A stretch of DNA of 64,000 nt from contig NZ_FOIJ01000007.1 of NCBI RefSeq assembly GCF_900111745.1, positions 62,001 to 126,000 of the forward strand. Reading direction: 5' to 3'. The notes below the pieces were generated by a model. It ran no database searches and was not told where the DNA came from. It saw nothing but the letters and a program-made list of their open reading frames with translations. Both the position numbers and the translations under genes were made by a program. Origin of the DNA: Stigmatella erecta. Its GTDB lineage: Bacteria > Myxococcota > Myxococcia > Myxococcales > Myxococcaceae. Each line of letters begins with the position of its first letter. The first letter of the stretch is position 1. This document shows positions 1-9,626 of the stretch, one piece after another.

Positions 1-411
1 GGGGAAGATGTGGCCGGGCCGGACCAGGTCCCCGGGCTTGGCGTGGGGGGCCACCGCGGCCAGGATGGTGCGGGCCCGGTCCGCCGCGGAGATTCCGGTC
101 GTCACGCCCCGGGCCGCCTCGATGGAGACCGTGAAGGCCGTCTGGAACGGGGAGTTGTTGTCCTGCACCATCAGCGGCAGGTTCAGCCGGCGGATGCGCT
201 CCTCGTTGAGCGACAGGCAGATGAGCCCGCGCCCATGCAGGGCCATGAAGTTGATGGCCTCGGGCGTCACCTTCTCGGCGGCCATCACGAGGTCACCCTC
301 GTTCTCGCGATCCTCGTCATCCGTGAGGATGACCATGCGGCCCTTGCGGATCTCCGCGAGCGCCCGCTCCACCAGCTCGATGACGTCGTGTCCCTGCGTC
401 CCGCGCCCCAT
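1..411 (-). CDS. ribBA: 3,4-dihydroxy-2-butanone 4-phosphate synthase (RibB domain), C-terminus beyond the window
   Basis: This is the N-terminal 137 codons of DHBP synthase, which converts ribulose 5-phosphate to the four-carbon unit of riboflavin. The family acidic-loop motif [10 protein letters not shown] near residues 30-40 and the later GISAADRA motif are visible. The gene runs off the left edge, so a fused GTP cyclohydrolase II domain (RibBA) is likely but cannot be seen. The ATG at 411 is 12 bp after the ribE stop, which places it as the fourth riboflavin-related cistron of a minus-strand run (nrdR, ribD, ribE, ribBA). The domain call is secure; the fusion state is inference. Confidence 0.9.
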   Translation of the reverse strand, partial: MGRGTQGHDVIELVERALAEIRKGRMVILTDDEDRENEGDLVMAAEKVTPEAINFMALHGRGLICLSLNEERIRRLNLPLMVQDNNSPFQTAFTVSIEAARGVTTGISAADRARTILAAVAPHAKPGDLVRPGHIFP

Positions 412-423
412 GCTGCCGTCCCT

Positions 424-1074
424 CTAGCCTTTCACCCCGAAGCCGGCCGCCCTGAGGGCCTCCTCGGTCAGCCCGCTCACCGGGCCCTGGCGCAGCCAGA
501 ACAGCCGCGCCACGTACTTGCCAATCATGTCCGCTTCCAGGTTCACCCGGGCGCCCGCCGCCTTGGCGCGCAGCGTGGTGCGCTCCTGCGTCTCCGGGAT
601 GAGCTGCACGGTGAACCGGTCGGCGAGCACCGCGTTGACGGTGAGGCTGATGCCATCCACCGCCACCGAGCCCTTCTCGATGAAGTAGGGGGCCAGCTCG
701 CCCGGCAGCCGGAAGGCCATCACCCACGAGCCCCCTTCGGCCCGCGTCTCCAGCACCTCGCTCACCGAGTCCACGTGGCCCGCCACCAGGTGCCCGCCCA
801 GCCGGTCCCCCAGCGCCATCGCCCGCTCCAGGTTCACCCGGGAGCCGGGGCGCAGCGCGCCGGCGGTGGTCCGGCGCAGCGTCTCGGGGGCCGCCTGGAC
901 CTTGAACGTCTCCCCACCGCGCTCCACCACCGTGAGGCAGGCGCCATCCACGGCGATGGACTCGCCCAGATCGAAGGTGCCCGCGCCCAGCGAGGTGCGG
1001 ATCCACATGTCCGTCATGCCGCCGGGGACGACTCGCTCGACGACACCCACATCCTGAATGAGGCCGGTGAACAT
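424..1074 (-). CDS. ribE: riboflavin synthase alpha subunit
   Basis: The 216-aa product starts [10 protein letters not shown], the hallmark start of the riboflavin synthase alpha chain. This enzyme dismutates two 6,7-dimethyl-8-ribityllumazines into riboflavin. The two homologous lumazine-binding barrels are visible: the first holds GACLTV, the second begins near GHVDSV and holds GISLTVN. The length is normal for the family. It sits 23 bp after ribD and 12 bp before ribBA, so it is probably cotranscribed with them. No FMN riboswitch leader lies in front of it, as expected for an internal cistron. Confidence 0.95.
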   Translation of the reverse strand: MFTGLIQDVGVVERVVPGGMTDMWIRTSLGAGTFDLGESIAVDGACLTVVERGGETFKVQAAPETLRRTTAGALRPGSRVNLERAMALGDRLGGHLVAGHVDSVSEVLETRAEGGSWVMAFRLPGELAPYFIEKGSVAVDGISLTVNAVLADRFTVQLIPETQERTTLRAKAAGARVNLEADMIGKYVARLFWLRQGPVSGLTEEALRAAGFGVKG

Positions 1075-1097
1075 CGGCGGGGCTTATAACGGATTCT

Positions 1098-2261
1098 TCA
1101 CAGCCGTGCCTGGAGGAGCAGGTCCTCGCCCAGCGGCTGGAAGGTGAGGTTCTTCAGGGAAAAAGCATTGGCCATGAGCTTGACGCCCAGGTCCCCCGAC
1201 CAGGAGAGCCCTTGGCTGCCAATCAGCTTAGGCGCGAGGAAGAGCGCCAGCGAGTCCGCGAGCTTCTCCCGCAGGAACGAGCCGTAGATCTCCGCGCCGC
1301 CCTCCACCATCACGTGGTTGAGGCCTTCCTGGGCCACACGACCCAGCAGGGCTTTCAGGGAGACCTGCCCTTGCCGGGCGGGCATCTGCCACACTTCCAC
1401 ACCCAGCCGGGTGAAGCGGCGGGCCTTGGCGCCCTGAGGATCCTCCAGCGTGGCGACAATCACCCGGGCCGGGGAGCGCTGGGTGAAGACGGTGTGCGTG
1501 GACTTCAGGCGCAGGTGCGAGTCCACCACCACTCGCACCGGATCCTTGCCCCCGCCGCCGGGCAGCCGGGTGGTGAGCTGCGGATTGTCGCGGCGCACCG
1601 TGTTGGCCCCCACGAGGATGACGTCCACGCGGTCGCGCAGCTGGTGCACCCAGTGCCGGGCCGCCTCGCCCGTCACCCAGCGCGAGTCGCCGGTGGCCGT
1701 GGCCAGCTTGCCATCCAGCGTCACCGCCGCCTTGAGGGTGACGTAGGGCAGCCCCGTCCGCATGACCTTGAAGAAGGGCAGGTTGAGCTGGTCCGCCTCC
1801 TGCTGGAGGACGTGGGTGAGCACCTCGACGCCGGCCCGCTTCAGCCGGGCCACGCCCTTGCCGTTCACCTTGGGGTTGGGGTCCGAGGAGCCGCAGATGA
1901 CCCGGCGCACCCCGGCATCGATGATGGCCTGGCTGCACGGCCCCGTCCGCCCGTAGTGGTCACACGGCTCAAGCGTCGTGTAGAGGTCCGCGCCCCGGGC
2001 CCGGGGCCCCGCGGCCTCCAGGGCCACCACCTCGGCGTGCGCCGTGCCGGCCTTCTTGTGGTAGCCGCGCGCGATGATGCGGCCGCCCTTGACGAGCACC
2101 GCGCCCACGGCGGGGTTGGGGCTGGTGCGTCCCAGCCCCTTGGCGGCCTCCTCCAGCGCGATGCGCATGAAGAACTCGGCCACCGCGCGGTCGAAATCCG
2201 CTGCCCGCTTGGCGCGCGGCGTGCTGGCCGCCTTGAGCTGCGCCCGCGTCAGCAACCTCAT
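1098..2261 (-). CDS. ribD: bifunctional diaminohydroxyphosphoribosylaminopyrimidine deaminase / 5-amino-6-(5-phosphoribosylamino)uracil reductase
   Basis: RibD carries out the deamination and reduction steps after GTP cyclohydrolase II in riboflavin synthesis. The N-terminal deaminase has the zinc site HAE (H75, E77) and a PCxxxxxxxxC box (C100, C109). The C-terminal reductase follows from about residue 165, with the [12 protein letters not shown] strand and the later MVEGGAE motif. The 387 residues include about 25 extra N-terminal residues before the usual deaminase start. The ATG at 2261 overlaps the nrdR stop in an ATGA junction, which supports this start and translational coupling. Confidence 0.95.
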   Translation of the reverse strand: MRLLTRAQLKAASTPRAKRAADFDRAVAEFFMRIALEEAAKGLGRTSPNPAVGAVLVKGGRIIARGYHKKAGTAHAEVVALEAAGPRARGADLYTTLEPCDHYGRTGPCSQAIIDAGVRRVICGSSDPNPKVNGKGVARLKRAGVEVLTHVLQQEADQLNLPFFKVMRTGLPYVTLKAAVTLDGKLATATGDSRWVTGEAARHWVHQLRDRVDVILVGANTVRRDNPQLTTRLPGGGGKDPVRVVVDSHLRLKSTHTVFTQRSPARVIVATLEDPQGAKARRFTRLGVEVWQMPARQGQVSLKALLGRVAQEGLNHVMVEGGAEIYGSFLREKLADSLALFLAPKLIGSQGLSWSGDLGVKLMANAFSLKNLTFQPLGEDLLLQARL

Positions 2262-2755
2262 GAGGAGGGCCCCTCCTCCTCGGGCTTGGGGCTCGCGGCC
2301 TTCGACTGATCGGCGAGCTCCTTGAGCTCCTTCATGAACTCATCGACGTCCCGGAAGCTCCGGTACACCGAGGCGAAGCGCACGTAGGCCACCACATCCA
2401 GCGCCTGCAGCCGCCGCATCACCTCTTCGCCGATGACGCGCGAGGGCACTTCCTTCTCGCCCATGCCCTGGAGAAGCCGCTCGATGGCGCCCACCGTCTC
2501 CTCGATCTGGTCGGCGGAGACGGGCCGCTTCTCGCAGGCCTTCTTCAGGCCGGAGAGGATCTTCTCCCGGTCGAAGGCCTCCCGGCGGCCGTCCTTCTTC
2601 ACGATGAGCGGGTAGAGTTCCTCGACCCGCTCATAGGTGGTGAAGCGCCGCTTGCATTGCAAGCACTCGCGGCGCCGGCGGATGACGGTCCCCTCGTGCG
2701 ACTCGCGCGAGTCGATGACCTTGTTCTCGGCGTCCTGGCAGAAGGGGCAACGCAC
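2258..2755 (-). CDS. nrdR: transcriptional repressor NrdR
   Basis: NrdR is the zinc-ribbon/ATP-cone repressor of ribonucleotide reductase genes. The zinc ribbon uses C3, C6, C31 and C34 in a MRCPFC...CLQCKRRF frame, followed by an ATP-cone domain (about residues 49-139) and an acidic, Ser-rich tail. The 165-aa length is normal. Translation begins at a GTG (2755), 10 bp after the glyA stop. The pairing with ribD is conserved in many bacteria. I did not find NrdR boxes in the window, and its ribonucleotide reductase targets are not here. Confidence 0.96.
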   Translation of the reverse strand: MRCPFCQDAENKVIDSRESHEGTVIRRRRECLQCKRRFTTYERVEELYPLIVKKDGRREAFDREKILSGLKKACEKRPVSADQIEETVGAIERLLQGMGEKEVPSRVIGEEVMRRLQALDVVAYVRFASVYRSFRDVDEFMKELKELADQSKAASPKPEEEGPSS

Positions 2756-2765
2756 GAAGGAGAGG

Positions 2766-4022
2766 CTACCTCAAGCGCGAGGCATAAAGCGGAAAGGACT
2801 TCGTCAGCTCCTTCACCTGGCCGTGGATGCGGGCCAGCCGGGCCTCGTCCGAGGCATGGTCCAGCGCCTCGCCCATGAGCTGGCCGATGAGCGCCATCTC
2901 TTTTTCCTTCATCCCGCGGGTGGTGACGGCGGGCGTGCCCACCCGGATGCCCGAGGTCGTCACCGGCTTCTCGGGATCGAACGGAATCATGTTCTTGTTC
3001 ACCGTGAAGCCCGCCTTGCCCATCACCGCCTCGGCATCCTTGCCGGTGATTTTCTTGGCGCGCAGGTCCACGAGCATCAGGTGGTTGTCCGTCCCGCCGG
3101 AGCACAGGCGCAGCCCCGCGCGCTGGAGCGCCTCGGCCAGCGCCTGGGCGTTGGAGACGATCTGCCGCTGGTAGACCTTGAACTCCGGGGAGAGGGCCTC
3201 CTTGAACGCCACCGCCTTGGCGGCGATGACGTGCATGAGCGGACCGCCCTGGATGCCGGGGAAGATCTGGCTGTTGACGGCCTTGGCGAACTGCTCGCGG
3301 CTCATCACCATGCCCCCGCGGGGCCCGCGCAGCGTCTTGTGCGTGGTGGTGGTGACGAACTCCGCCAGCGGCACCGGCGAGGGGTGGATGCCCGCGGCCA
3401 CCAGGCCCGCGATGTGCGCCATGTCCACCATCATCGCCGCGCCCACGCGATCGGCGATCTCCCGGAACTTGGAGAAGTCGATCGTCCGCGGGTAGGCGCT
3501 CGCGCCCACGACAATCACCTTGGGCTTGTGCTCCTGGGCCAGGCTGGCCACCTGGGCGAAGTCGATGGTCTCCGTATCCCGGGTGAGCCCGTAGTGGACG
3601 ACCTTGTAGAGCTTGCCGGAGAAGTTGAAGGCCGCGCCGTGGGTGAGGTGGCCGCCGGAGTTCAAGTCCAGGGACAGCAGGGTGTCGCCCGGCTTCATCA
3701 GGGCCATGTAGGCGGCCATGTTGGCCTGGCTGCCGGAGTGGGCCTGGACGTTGACGGCCTCGGCGCCGAACAGCTCCTTGGCGCGCTGGATGGCCAGCGT
3801 CTCCGCCACGTCCACCACCTCGCAGCCCCCGTAGTAGCGCTTGCCCGGGTAGCCCTCGGCGTACTTGTTCGTCAGCGTGGAGCCCTGAGCCTCCAGCACC
3901 GCGGGGCTGACGAAGTTCTCCGAGGCGATGAGCTCGATGCCCTCCTCCTGGCGCTGCGTCTCCTGGCGGAGGACTTGAGCGATCTCCGGATCGATCTCGG
4001 CCAGCGTGCGGGTATTTTCCAT
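2766..4022 (-). CDS. glyA: serine hydroxymethyltransferase
   Basis: SHMT converts serine and tetrahydrofolate to glycine and 5,10-methylene-THF, using PLP. The 418-aa product has the family N-terminal block around [12 protein letters not shown], the [14 protein letters not shown] block, and the PLP-lysine loop [14 protein letters not shown]. The ATG at 4022 follows a GAGGGAA Shine-Dalgarno. It lies between rpiB (137-bp gap) and nrdR (10-bp gap). I see no glycine riboswitch in the upstream gap. Confidence 0.97.
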   Translation of the reverse strand: MENTRTLAEIDPEIAQVLRQETQRQEEGIELIASENFVSPAVLEAQGSTLTNKYAEGYPGKRYYGGCEVVDVAETLAIQRAKELFGAEAVNVQAHSGSQANMAAYMALMKPGDTLLSLDLNSGGHLTHGAAFNFSGKLYKVVHYGLTRDTETIDFAQVASLAQEHKPKVIVVGASAYPRTIDFSKFREIADRVGAAMMVDMAHIAGLVAAGIHPSPVPLAEFVTTTTHKTLRGPRGGMVMSREQFAKAVNSQIFPGIQGGPLMHVIAAKAVAFKEALSPEFKVYQRQIVSNAQALAEALQRAGLRLCSGGTDNHLMLVDLRAKKITGKDAEAVMGKAGFTVNKNMIPFDPEKPVTTSGIRVGTPAVTTRGMKEKEMALIGQLMGEALDHASDEARLARIHGQVKELTKSFPLYASRLR

Positions 4023-4159
4023 GGGTTCCCTCGGGAGTAGACGGTGCGGCGAAGGCTCACGCGGAGCCTTTCACCTCAAGACTGGAACGCCCAGGCCCGC
4101 CGGAACAAGCACGGCGAGACGGCGGGGGGCAGAAACCTACTTTGTCCTCCAAGCGAGCG

Positions 4160-4603
4160 TCAGCGCTCCGCATCGGCCTCGCGGATCTTCTGCACGCGCT
4201 TCTCATGGCGCCCGCCCTCGAAGGGCGTGGCCAGGAAGGCCTCGAGGATGGTCCGGGCCACGCCCGCGCCCACCACCCGCTGCCCCAGGCAGAGCACGTT
4301 GGCGTCGTTGTGGGCGCGGGCCATGCGGGCCTCGAACTCGGTGGTGCACAGCGCCGCGCGCACGCCCCGCTGCTTGTTGGCCATGATGCTCATGCCAATG
4401 CCGGTGCCACACACGAGCACCCCGAGCGTGTACTCCCCGGCCGCCACGGCCCGGGCCACCTTCGCCGCGAAGTCCGGGTAGTCCACGGACTCACGGGTGG
4501 CAGGGCCCGCGTCCTCGAAGGCAGCGCCCCGCTCCCGGAGCACCGAGACCAGCTCCTGACGCAACTCGAAACCCGCATGATCCGACGCGAGGATGATCTT
4601 CAC
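4160..4603 (-). CDS. rpiB: ribose 5-phosphate isomerase B
   Basis: RpiB interconverts ribose 5-phosphate and ribulose 5-phosphate. The N-terminus MKIILASDHAGFELR carries the substrate-binding Asp-His, and the catalytic Cys lies in the GVLVCGTGIGMSIMANK block, both diagnostic of RpiB/LacAB. The 147-aa length is typical. It starts with GTG at 4603 behind a GGAGG sequence. It follows fabF with a hairpin between them. Its product supplies ribulose 5-phosphate, the substrate of the downstream ribBA enzyme. Confidence 0.94.
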   Translation of the reverse strand: MKIILASDHAGFELRQELVSVLRERGAAFEDAGPATRESVDYPDFAAKVARAVAAGEYTLGVLVCGTGIGMSIMANKQRGVRAALCTTEFEARMARAHNDANVLCLGQRVVGAGVARTILEAFLATPFEGGRHEKRVQKIREADAER

Positions 4604-4630
4604 GCGAGCACCTCCTGCTGGGCCTTCCGC

Positions 4631-4655
4631 GCCCCTCCCGCGCGGCGGGAGGGGC
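4631..4655 (-). terminator. perfect 11-bp GC hairpin between fabF and rpiB
   Basis: Arms 4631-4641 and 4645-4655 are perfectly complementary with a 3-base loop, 12 bp after the fabF stop on the minus strand. No U-tract follows, so it may be an RNA-processing or attenuation hairpin rather than a true terminator. Confidence 0.4.
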
Positions 4656-4666
4656 CAGCGGAGCGC

Positions 4667-5923
4667 CTACTTGAAGCGGCGGAACAGCAGCACCACGTTG
4701 GTGCCACCGAAGCCGAACGAGTTACTCATGGCCGTATCCACGCGCACTTCCCGCGGCTGGTTCGGGACGTAGTCCAGATCGCAGTCCGGGTCGGGCGTGG
4801 TGAGGTTGATGGTCGGAGGCAGCACCCCGCGCGTGATCGCCAGGACGCTGATGACGGCCTCCGCGCCGCCGGCCGCCCCCAGCATGTGGCCCGTCATCGA
4901 CTTGGTCGAGGAGACGGCCACCTTGCGGGCATGGTCGCCGAAGACCGTCTTGATGGCCTTCGTCTCGTTCGCGTCGTTGAAGGGCGTGGAGGTGCCGTGC
5001 GCGTTGATGTAGCCAACGTCCTCGGGCCGCATGCCGGCGGAGGCCAGGGCCAGGCGGATGCAGCGGGCCGCCCCCTCGCCCTCGGGGGCCGGCGCCGTCA
5101 CGTGGTGGGCATCGGAGTTGGCCCCGTAGCCCACCAGCTCGGCCAGGATGGTGGCGCCGCGCTTCTTCGCGTGCTCCAGCTCTTCCAGGACGATGATGCC
5201 GGCGCCCTCGCCCATGACGAAGCCGTCGCGCTCCTTGTCGAAGGGACGGCTGGCGGCGGCGGGGTCGCCGTTGCGCGACGACAGCGCCTTCATCACCGAG
5301 AAGCCACCCATGCCCAGCGGGGTGATGGAGGCTTCGGCACCGCCCGCGATGACCGCGTCACACTCGTTGAGCCGGATGGACTTCCACGCCTCACCGATGG
5401 CGTGGGCGCTGGTGGCGCAGGCCGACACCGGGGACCAGTTGGGCCCCTTGGCGCCGTACCGGATGGAGATGAGGCCGGGCGCCATGTTGATGATCATCTG
5501 GATGATGAAGAAGGGGGACAGGCGGTCGAAGCCCTTCTCCAGCCCCTTCTTGTGCTGCTCCTCGAGCGAGGAAATGCCTCCGATGCCGGAGCCCACGATG
5601 ACGCCCACGCGCTCCGGCTCGTAGCCGTTCGGCTTGTCCGTCCCGACGGGCAGCCCGCTCTCGCGCACCGCCAGATCCGCGGCGGCCAGAGCGTACTGAG
5701 CGAACAGGTCCATGCGGCGCGACTCGCGCCGGTCGATGAACTCCTCGACCTGGAAGTCCTTCACTTCACCCGCGAAACGGGTGTCGAGCTTCGCGGTATC
5801 GAAGCGCGTAATCGGAGCAATGCCCGACTTGCCGGCGAGTAGCGCCTGCCAGTTTTTCTCGGTGCCGGTACCCAGGGCGGTGATCAACCCAGTCCCGGTG
5901 ACGACGACTCGACGGTTTGACAC
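4667..5923 (-). CDS. fabF: beta-ketoacyl-ACP synthase II
   Basis: FabF condenses malonyl-ACP with acyl-ACP during fatty acid elongation. The thiolase-fold Cys-His-His set is present: catalytic Cys in SACATSAH, His in [11 protein letters not shown], and His in [13 protein letters not shown] longer open frame begins at 5950, but I prefer the GTG at 5923. It is preceded by a GGAGAGG Shine-Dalgarno and gives the canonical N-terminus (M)[11 protein letters not shown], 418 aa. It follows acpP by 73 bp in the fab gene order. Confidence 0.96.
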   Translation of the reverse strand: MSNRRVVVTGTGLITALGTGTEKNWQALLAGKSGIAPITRFDTAKLDTRFAGEVKDFQVEEFIDRRESRRMDLFAQYALAAADLAVRESGLPVGTDKPNGYEPERVGVIVGSGIGGISSLEEQHKKGLEKGFDRLSPFFIIQMIINMAPGLISIRYGAKGPNWSPVSACATSAHAIGEAWKSIRLNECDAVIAGGAEASITPLGMGGFSVMKALSSRNGDPAAASRPFDKERDGFVMGEGAGIIVLEELEHAKKRGATILAELVGYGANSDAHHVTAPAPEGEGAARCIRLALASAGMRPEDVGYINAHGTSTPFNDANETKAIKTVFGDHARKVAVSSTKSMTGHMLGAAGGAEAVISVLAITRGVLPPTINLTTPDPDCDLDYVPNQPREVRVDTAMSNSFGFGGTNVVLLFRRFK

Positions 5924-5996
5924 GTTCCTCTCCAACAGGGGCGCGGCCATGGAACGCTGGAATCAGCGCTCCACCCACCGGCCGCGCCTGGCTTCC

Positions 5997-6239
5997 TTAC
6001 TTCTTGTGGGTATTGATGTAGTTGATGGCGTCGCCGACAGTCTTGATGTTCTCGGCCTCCTCGTCAGGAATCTCGACCTCGAACTCCTCTTCCATCGCCA
6101 TCACGAGCTCCACGATGTCGAGGCTGTCAGCACCCAGATCCTCAATGAACTGGGACTCCGGCTTGATCTCATCCTCTCCCACCCCGAGCTGGTCGGCGAT
6201 GATGGACTTGATCTTGGTCTCGATGGCTGAGGTCGACAT
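5997..6239 (-). CDS. acpP: acyl carrier protein
   Basis: This 80-aa acidic protein has the phosphopantetheine attachment motif GADSLD with Ser39. It carries acyl intermediates for the fab enzymes encoded around it. The length, negative charge and position between fabG and fabF are typical. The ATG at 6239 follows an AT-containing leader with a GGAGGAT ribosome-binding site. Confidence 0.97.
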   Translation of the reverse strand: MSTSAIETKIKSIIADQLGVGEDEIKPESQFIEDLGADSLDIVELVMAMEEEFEVEIPDEEAENIKTVGDAINYINTHKK

Positions 6240-6346
6240 ACGTTCAAAATCCTCCAGGGAACCATGTGGGGGCCCAGCGTACTTCCCAGGGCGCGGTCAG
6301 AAGCGGGCGCGGTATATCCCACGCCCGCCTGCAATCCAACCGTGGG

Positions 6347-7096
6347 CTACATGTACATGCCGCCATTTACCTTCAGAACTTCTCCGGTAATGTAGGACGC
6401 GGCGTCACTGGCCAGGAAAAGCACGGATTGGGCCACCTCTTCGGCGCCTCCCAGCCGGGCCAGGGGGATGGCGTCCACCATCCGCTTGCGCGTCTCCTCG
6501 GGCAGAGAGGCCGTCATGTCCGTGCCAATGAAGCCCGGAGACACGGCGTTCACCCGGATGTTCCGGCTGGCCAGCTCCTTGGCGATGGACTTCGTCAGGC
6601 CGATGAGGCCCGCCTTGGAGGCCGCGTAGGCCGCCTGCCCGCCATTGCCCGACTCCCCCACGATGGAGGTGAGGTTGACGATGGCCCCGCCCCGCTGCTT
6701 CATCATCGGGCGGCTGACGGCGCGAATGAGGGCAAACGCCCCCTTGAGGTTGGTGTCCAGCTGCTTGTCCCAGTCCTCGTCCTTCACGCGCATGACGAGG
6801 CCGTCGACCGCCACGCCGGCGTTGTTGACGAGCACGTCCAGCCGGCCGTGCGCCTTGAGGATGCCCTCCACGGCGCTGGCGCACGCGGCGGTGTCGGCCA
6901 CGTCGAACCGGAGGGCCTCGCCCTTGGCACCCGCGGCATGGATGAGGCCCAGCGTCTCCTGGGCGGCGGCCTCATTGCCCGCGTAGTTGATGACGACCGT
7001 GGCGGCGCCCGCCTGGGCGAACGCCACCGCGCACGCCCGGCCAATGCCCCGTGAACCCCCGGTAACCAGCACCACCTTGTCCTTGAACCCGCTCAT
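6347..7096 (-). CDS. fabG: 3-oxoacyl-ACP reductase
   Basis: FabG is the NADPH-dependent short-chain reductase that reduces beta-ketoacyl-ACP. It shows the Rossmann motif VTGGSRGIG, the NNAG motif, and the catalytic Ser...YxxxK (TSIVGES, then YAASK). The frame stays open to 7258, but the ATG at 7096 is chosen. It gives the expected start MSGFKDKVVLVTGG, 249 aa, and overlaps the fabD stop by 4 bp (ATGA). Confidence 0.96.
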   Translation of the reverse strand: MSGFKDKVVLVTGGSRGIGRACAVAFAQAGAATVVINYAGNEAAAQETLGLIHAAGAKGEALRFDVADTAACASAVEGILKAHGRLDVLVNNAGVAVDGLVMRVKDEDWDKQLDTNLKGAFALIRAVSRPMMKQRGGAIVNLTSIVGESGNGGQAAYAASKAGLIGLTKSIAKELASRNIRVNAVSPGFIGTDMTASLPEETRKRMVDAIPLARLGGAEEVAQSVLFLASDAASYITGEVLKVNGGMYM

Positions 7097-8031
7097 ACGG
7101 CTCCCAGCGCCGCGAGCGTCTTCTCCAGGCTCGCGGAGTCCTCGATGTTGAACGTCTCGATATCCTTGTGGATGCGCTTGACGAGCCCGGCGAGCACCTT
7201 GCCTGGCCCGAGCTCCACCACGCGCGTGACGCCCTGGGCGTGCAGCGCCTCCACGCATTCGATCCAGCGCACCGGGGCGCTCACCTGCTCCAGCAGGAGC
7301 GGCACCACGCGGGAGGCGTCGCTGTTCGGCTGGGCCTCCACGTTGGTCACCACGGGAATCCGGGGCGCGGACACCTTCACCCTTCCCAGCACCTCCGCGA
7401 GGAGCGGCTTCACCGGGTCCATCAGCGCGCAGTGGAAGGGCGCGGAAACAGGCAGGGGCAGCACGCGCTTGGCGCCCGCCTCCTTGAGCTTCGCCTCGGC
7501 GCGCGCCACCGCGGAGGCATGGCCGGCGATGACCGTCTGCTCCGGGGAGTTGTAGTTGGCCGGCGCCAGCACCTCGCCCTCGGCGGCCGCGTCACAGACG
7601 GCCTTCACCTTGTCCGGCTCCAGGCCGAGCACCGCCGCCATGGCCCCCGTCCCCACCGGGACGGCCTCCTGCATGAAGGTTCCGCGCGCGCGCACCGAGC
7701 GGGCCGCATCGCCCAGCGACAGGGCCCCCGCGGCCACCAGCGCGGAGTACTCGCCCAGCGAGTGTCCGGCGACGAAGGCCGGGGTGGGCCCGCGCTGGGC
7801 GAACACCGCGTGCACCGCCAGGGACACCGTGAGGATGGCCGGCTGGGTGTTGGCCGTGAGCTTGAGCTCGGCGTCAGGCCCTCCGAAGCAACGGGCCGAG
7901 AGCTTGTCGCCCAAGACCTCGTCCACCGCCTCGAAGACGGCCCGGGCCTCGGGGAACTTCTCGTAAAGGTCCTTCCCCATGCCAACCTTCTGACTGCCCT
8001 GCCCGGGGAAGACGAACGCGACCTTCGACAT
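7093..8031 (-). CDS. fabD: malonyl-CoA:ACP transacylase
   Basis: FabD loads malonyl groups from CoA onto ACP. The 312-aa protein has the start MSKVAFVFPGQGSQ, the nucleophile motif GHSLGEYSAL with Ser91, and the active-site His in the APFHCALM segment. It follows fabH by 20 bp and overlaps fabG by 4 bp, so the three are probably cotranscribed and translationally coupled. Confidence 0.97.
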   Translation of the reverse strand: MSKVAFVFPGQGSQKVGMGKDLYEKFPEARAVFEAVDEVLGDKLSARCFGGPDAELKLTANTQPAILTVSLAVHAVFAQRGPTPAFVAGHSLGEYSALVAAGALSLGDAARSVRARGTFMQEAVPVGTGAMAAVLGLEPDKVKAVCDAAAEGEVLAPANYNSPEQTVIAGHASAVARAEAKLKEAGAKRVLPLPVSAPFHCALMDPVKPLLAEVLGRVKVSAPRIPVVTNVEAQPNSDASRVVPLLLEQVSAPVRWIECVEALHAQGVTRVVELGPGKVLAGLVKRIHKDIETFNIEDSASLEKTLAALGAV

Positions 8032-8051
8032 GTGTGGCTACTCCCTCCGTA

Positions 8052-9035
8052 TTACCAGCGCACCACCGAGCAACCCCACGTCATCCCGGCCCCAATGGCC
8101 ATCATGGCGATGACGTCACCCCGCTTGAAGCGGCCGGCCCGGTGGGCCTCGTCCAGCGCCAGCGGGACCGAAGCCGCCGACGTGTTGCCGTATTTGTCGA
8201 GGTTGAGCCAGCATTTCTCCAGCGGGATCTCCAACCGGTGCATCACCGCCTCGAGGATGCGGATGTTGGCCTGGTGGGCGATGACGTGGTCCACCTGCGC
8301 GGGGACGAGCCCGTTGGCGCGCAGGCCCTCCAGCGTCACCTCGGTCAGCGTGCGCACCGCGCACTTGAAGACCTCGCGCCCGTTCATGGTCACCGTCTGC
8401 CGGTGGGCGCGGACGCCTTCCTCCGTCATCGGCTCCCGCGAGCCGCCCCCGGGGATGGCGAGGATCTCCGACAGCGTGCCGTCCGTCTTCAGGTGGGTGG
8501 AGAGGATGCCGCGCCCCTCCTCCTCCGCCGGGGCCAGCACCATCGCGCCCGCCCCATCCCCGAAGAGGATGCAGGTGTTGCGGTCCTCCCAGTTGAGGAT
8601 GCGGGTGAAGAGGTCCGCGCCGATGACGAGCGCCCGGCGGACCTTGCCGTTGCGCAGGAACTGATCCGCCACGGACATGGCATAGAGCGCCCCGGCACAG
8701 GCCGCCCCCACATCGAAGGCAAAGGCGTTGACGGCCCCCAGCTTCGCCTGCACCAGCGCGGCACAGGAGGGCATGGGCATGTCCGCGGTCACGGTGCCCA
8801 CGACGATGAGGTCGATCTCCTCGGGGCGCGTCCCCGCCATGGCCAGGGCTTGACGCGCGGCGGCAAGCGCCATGTCGCTGGTCGCCTCCCCCGGCGCGGC
8901 CCGCCGCCGTTGCTTGATGCCTGTGCGTTCCACAATCCAGGCATCGGAGGTGTCGACAATCTTCTCTAGCTCCTGATTGGTGATGACCTGGGTCGGAGCG
9001 TATGAACCGGTTCCAATGATCTGCGCGAGCGCCAC
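8052..9035 (-). CDS. fabH: beta-ketoacyl-ACP synthase III
   Basis: FabH starts fatty acid synthesis by condensing acyl-CoA with malonyl-ACP; in myxobacteria, branched starters are likely. The triad is Cys113 (DVGAACAGALY), His in VIAHQANIRI, and Asn in YGNTSAAS. An ATG lies 12 codons upstream (9071). The GTG at 9035 is preferred because GGGAG sits about 7 bp ahead and the protein then begins near the family start, MALAQIIGTGSYAP, 327 aa. Confidence 0.95.
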   Translation of the reverse strand: MALAQIIGTGSYAPTQVITNQELEKIVDTSDAWIVERTGIKQRRRAAPGEATSDMALAAARQALAMAGTRPEEIDLIVVGTVTADMPMPSCAALVQAKLGAVNAFAFDVGAACAGALYAMSVADQFLRNGKVRRALVIGADLFTRILNWEDRNTCILFGDGAGAMVLAPAEEEGRGILSTHLKTDGTLSEILAIPGGGSREPMTEEGVRAHRQTVTMNGREVFKCAVRTLTEVTLEGLRANGLVPAQVDHVIAHQANIRILEAVMHRLEIPLEKCWLNLDKYGNTSAASVPLALDEAHRAGRFKRGDVIAMMAIGAGMTWGCSVVRW

Positions 9036-9382
9036 GGGAGACTCCCAAAGTGTCGTCGGACCCCAACGCACCGCAGGCAGTGTTTAATCGGAAATCTTGT
9101 TTTCTGTCGCCCTTTTTCCTCTCTGCTGGGCAAGCATCCAGGCGCGCACTCCGCCGATGCATCGCGTCAGCCCGCCCTGCCCGCCCCACCCAGCACGGCG
9201 AGGCTTATTCGCCCCACCCCGAGAGGAAAATCCCTCTTCACGGCGCACGTCTCCCACAGGCCCCTTGCCAGAGCCCCTGGAAGACGCCTTCAACCCTGAC
9301 ATAGGACGCACGGCCTCCGATGCGGATGAACCCAGGGCTCATCCGAAACAGAGGGCGGCGATGACCGGCAGGAGCCCGGCGG
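9036..9382 (-). other. 347-bp non-coding gap between rpmF and fabH
   Basis: No convincing gene is seen on either strand. plsX, which usually sits between rpmF and fabH, is absent. An AT-richer stretch around 9080-9125 may hold a separate promoter for fabH. A short inverted repeat (GGATGA/TCATCC arms) near 9323-9343 could be a weak stop for rpmF transcripts. Confidence 0.5.
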
Positions 9383-9565
9383 CTACTGCGTGGCGATGAC
9401 CTCGCGGTCGCCGTAGTTGCCGCACGCGGCACAGGCGCGGTGGGGCAACACGGGCTCCTTGCACTTGGAGCACTTGATGACCTGCACAGCCGTCCGCAGG
9501 TTGCTGTTGGCCGCGCGGCGGCGGTCCCGGCGCATCTTCGACGTCCGCTTCTTGGGAACTCCCAC
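9383..9565 (-). CDS. rpmF: 50S ribosomal protein L32
   Basis: This 60-aa basic protein begins MGVPKKRTSKMRRD, the standard L32 start. It keeps both CxxC pairs of the zinc ribbon (CSKC and CAAC), so it is the zinc-binding form. It lies 61 bp after the yceD gene, the usual partner in bacteria. Confidence 0.97.
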   Translation of the reverse strand: MGVPKKRTSKMRRDRRRAANSNLRTAVQVIKCSKCKEPVLPHRACAACGNYGDREVIATQ

Positions 9566-9626
9566 GACTCACCTCGTCATCATCGGCTCCGTCCGCCCTC
9601 GCGGGGTGCGAGGGACATAGGAGCCG

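Noticed and set aside
424-2261. FMN riboswitch for the rib genes
   Set aside because: ribD starts inside nrdR and ribE follows closely, leaving no leader long enough; none of the conserved riboswitch blocks were seen.
6347-7258. Longer fabG starting at 7258
   Set aside because: The extension overlaps fabD coding sequence and adds a non-family N-terminus; the ATG at 7096 fits the family and the ATGA overlap.
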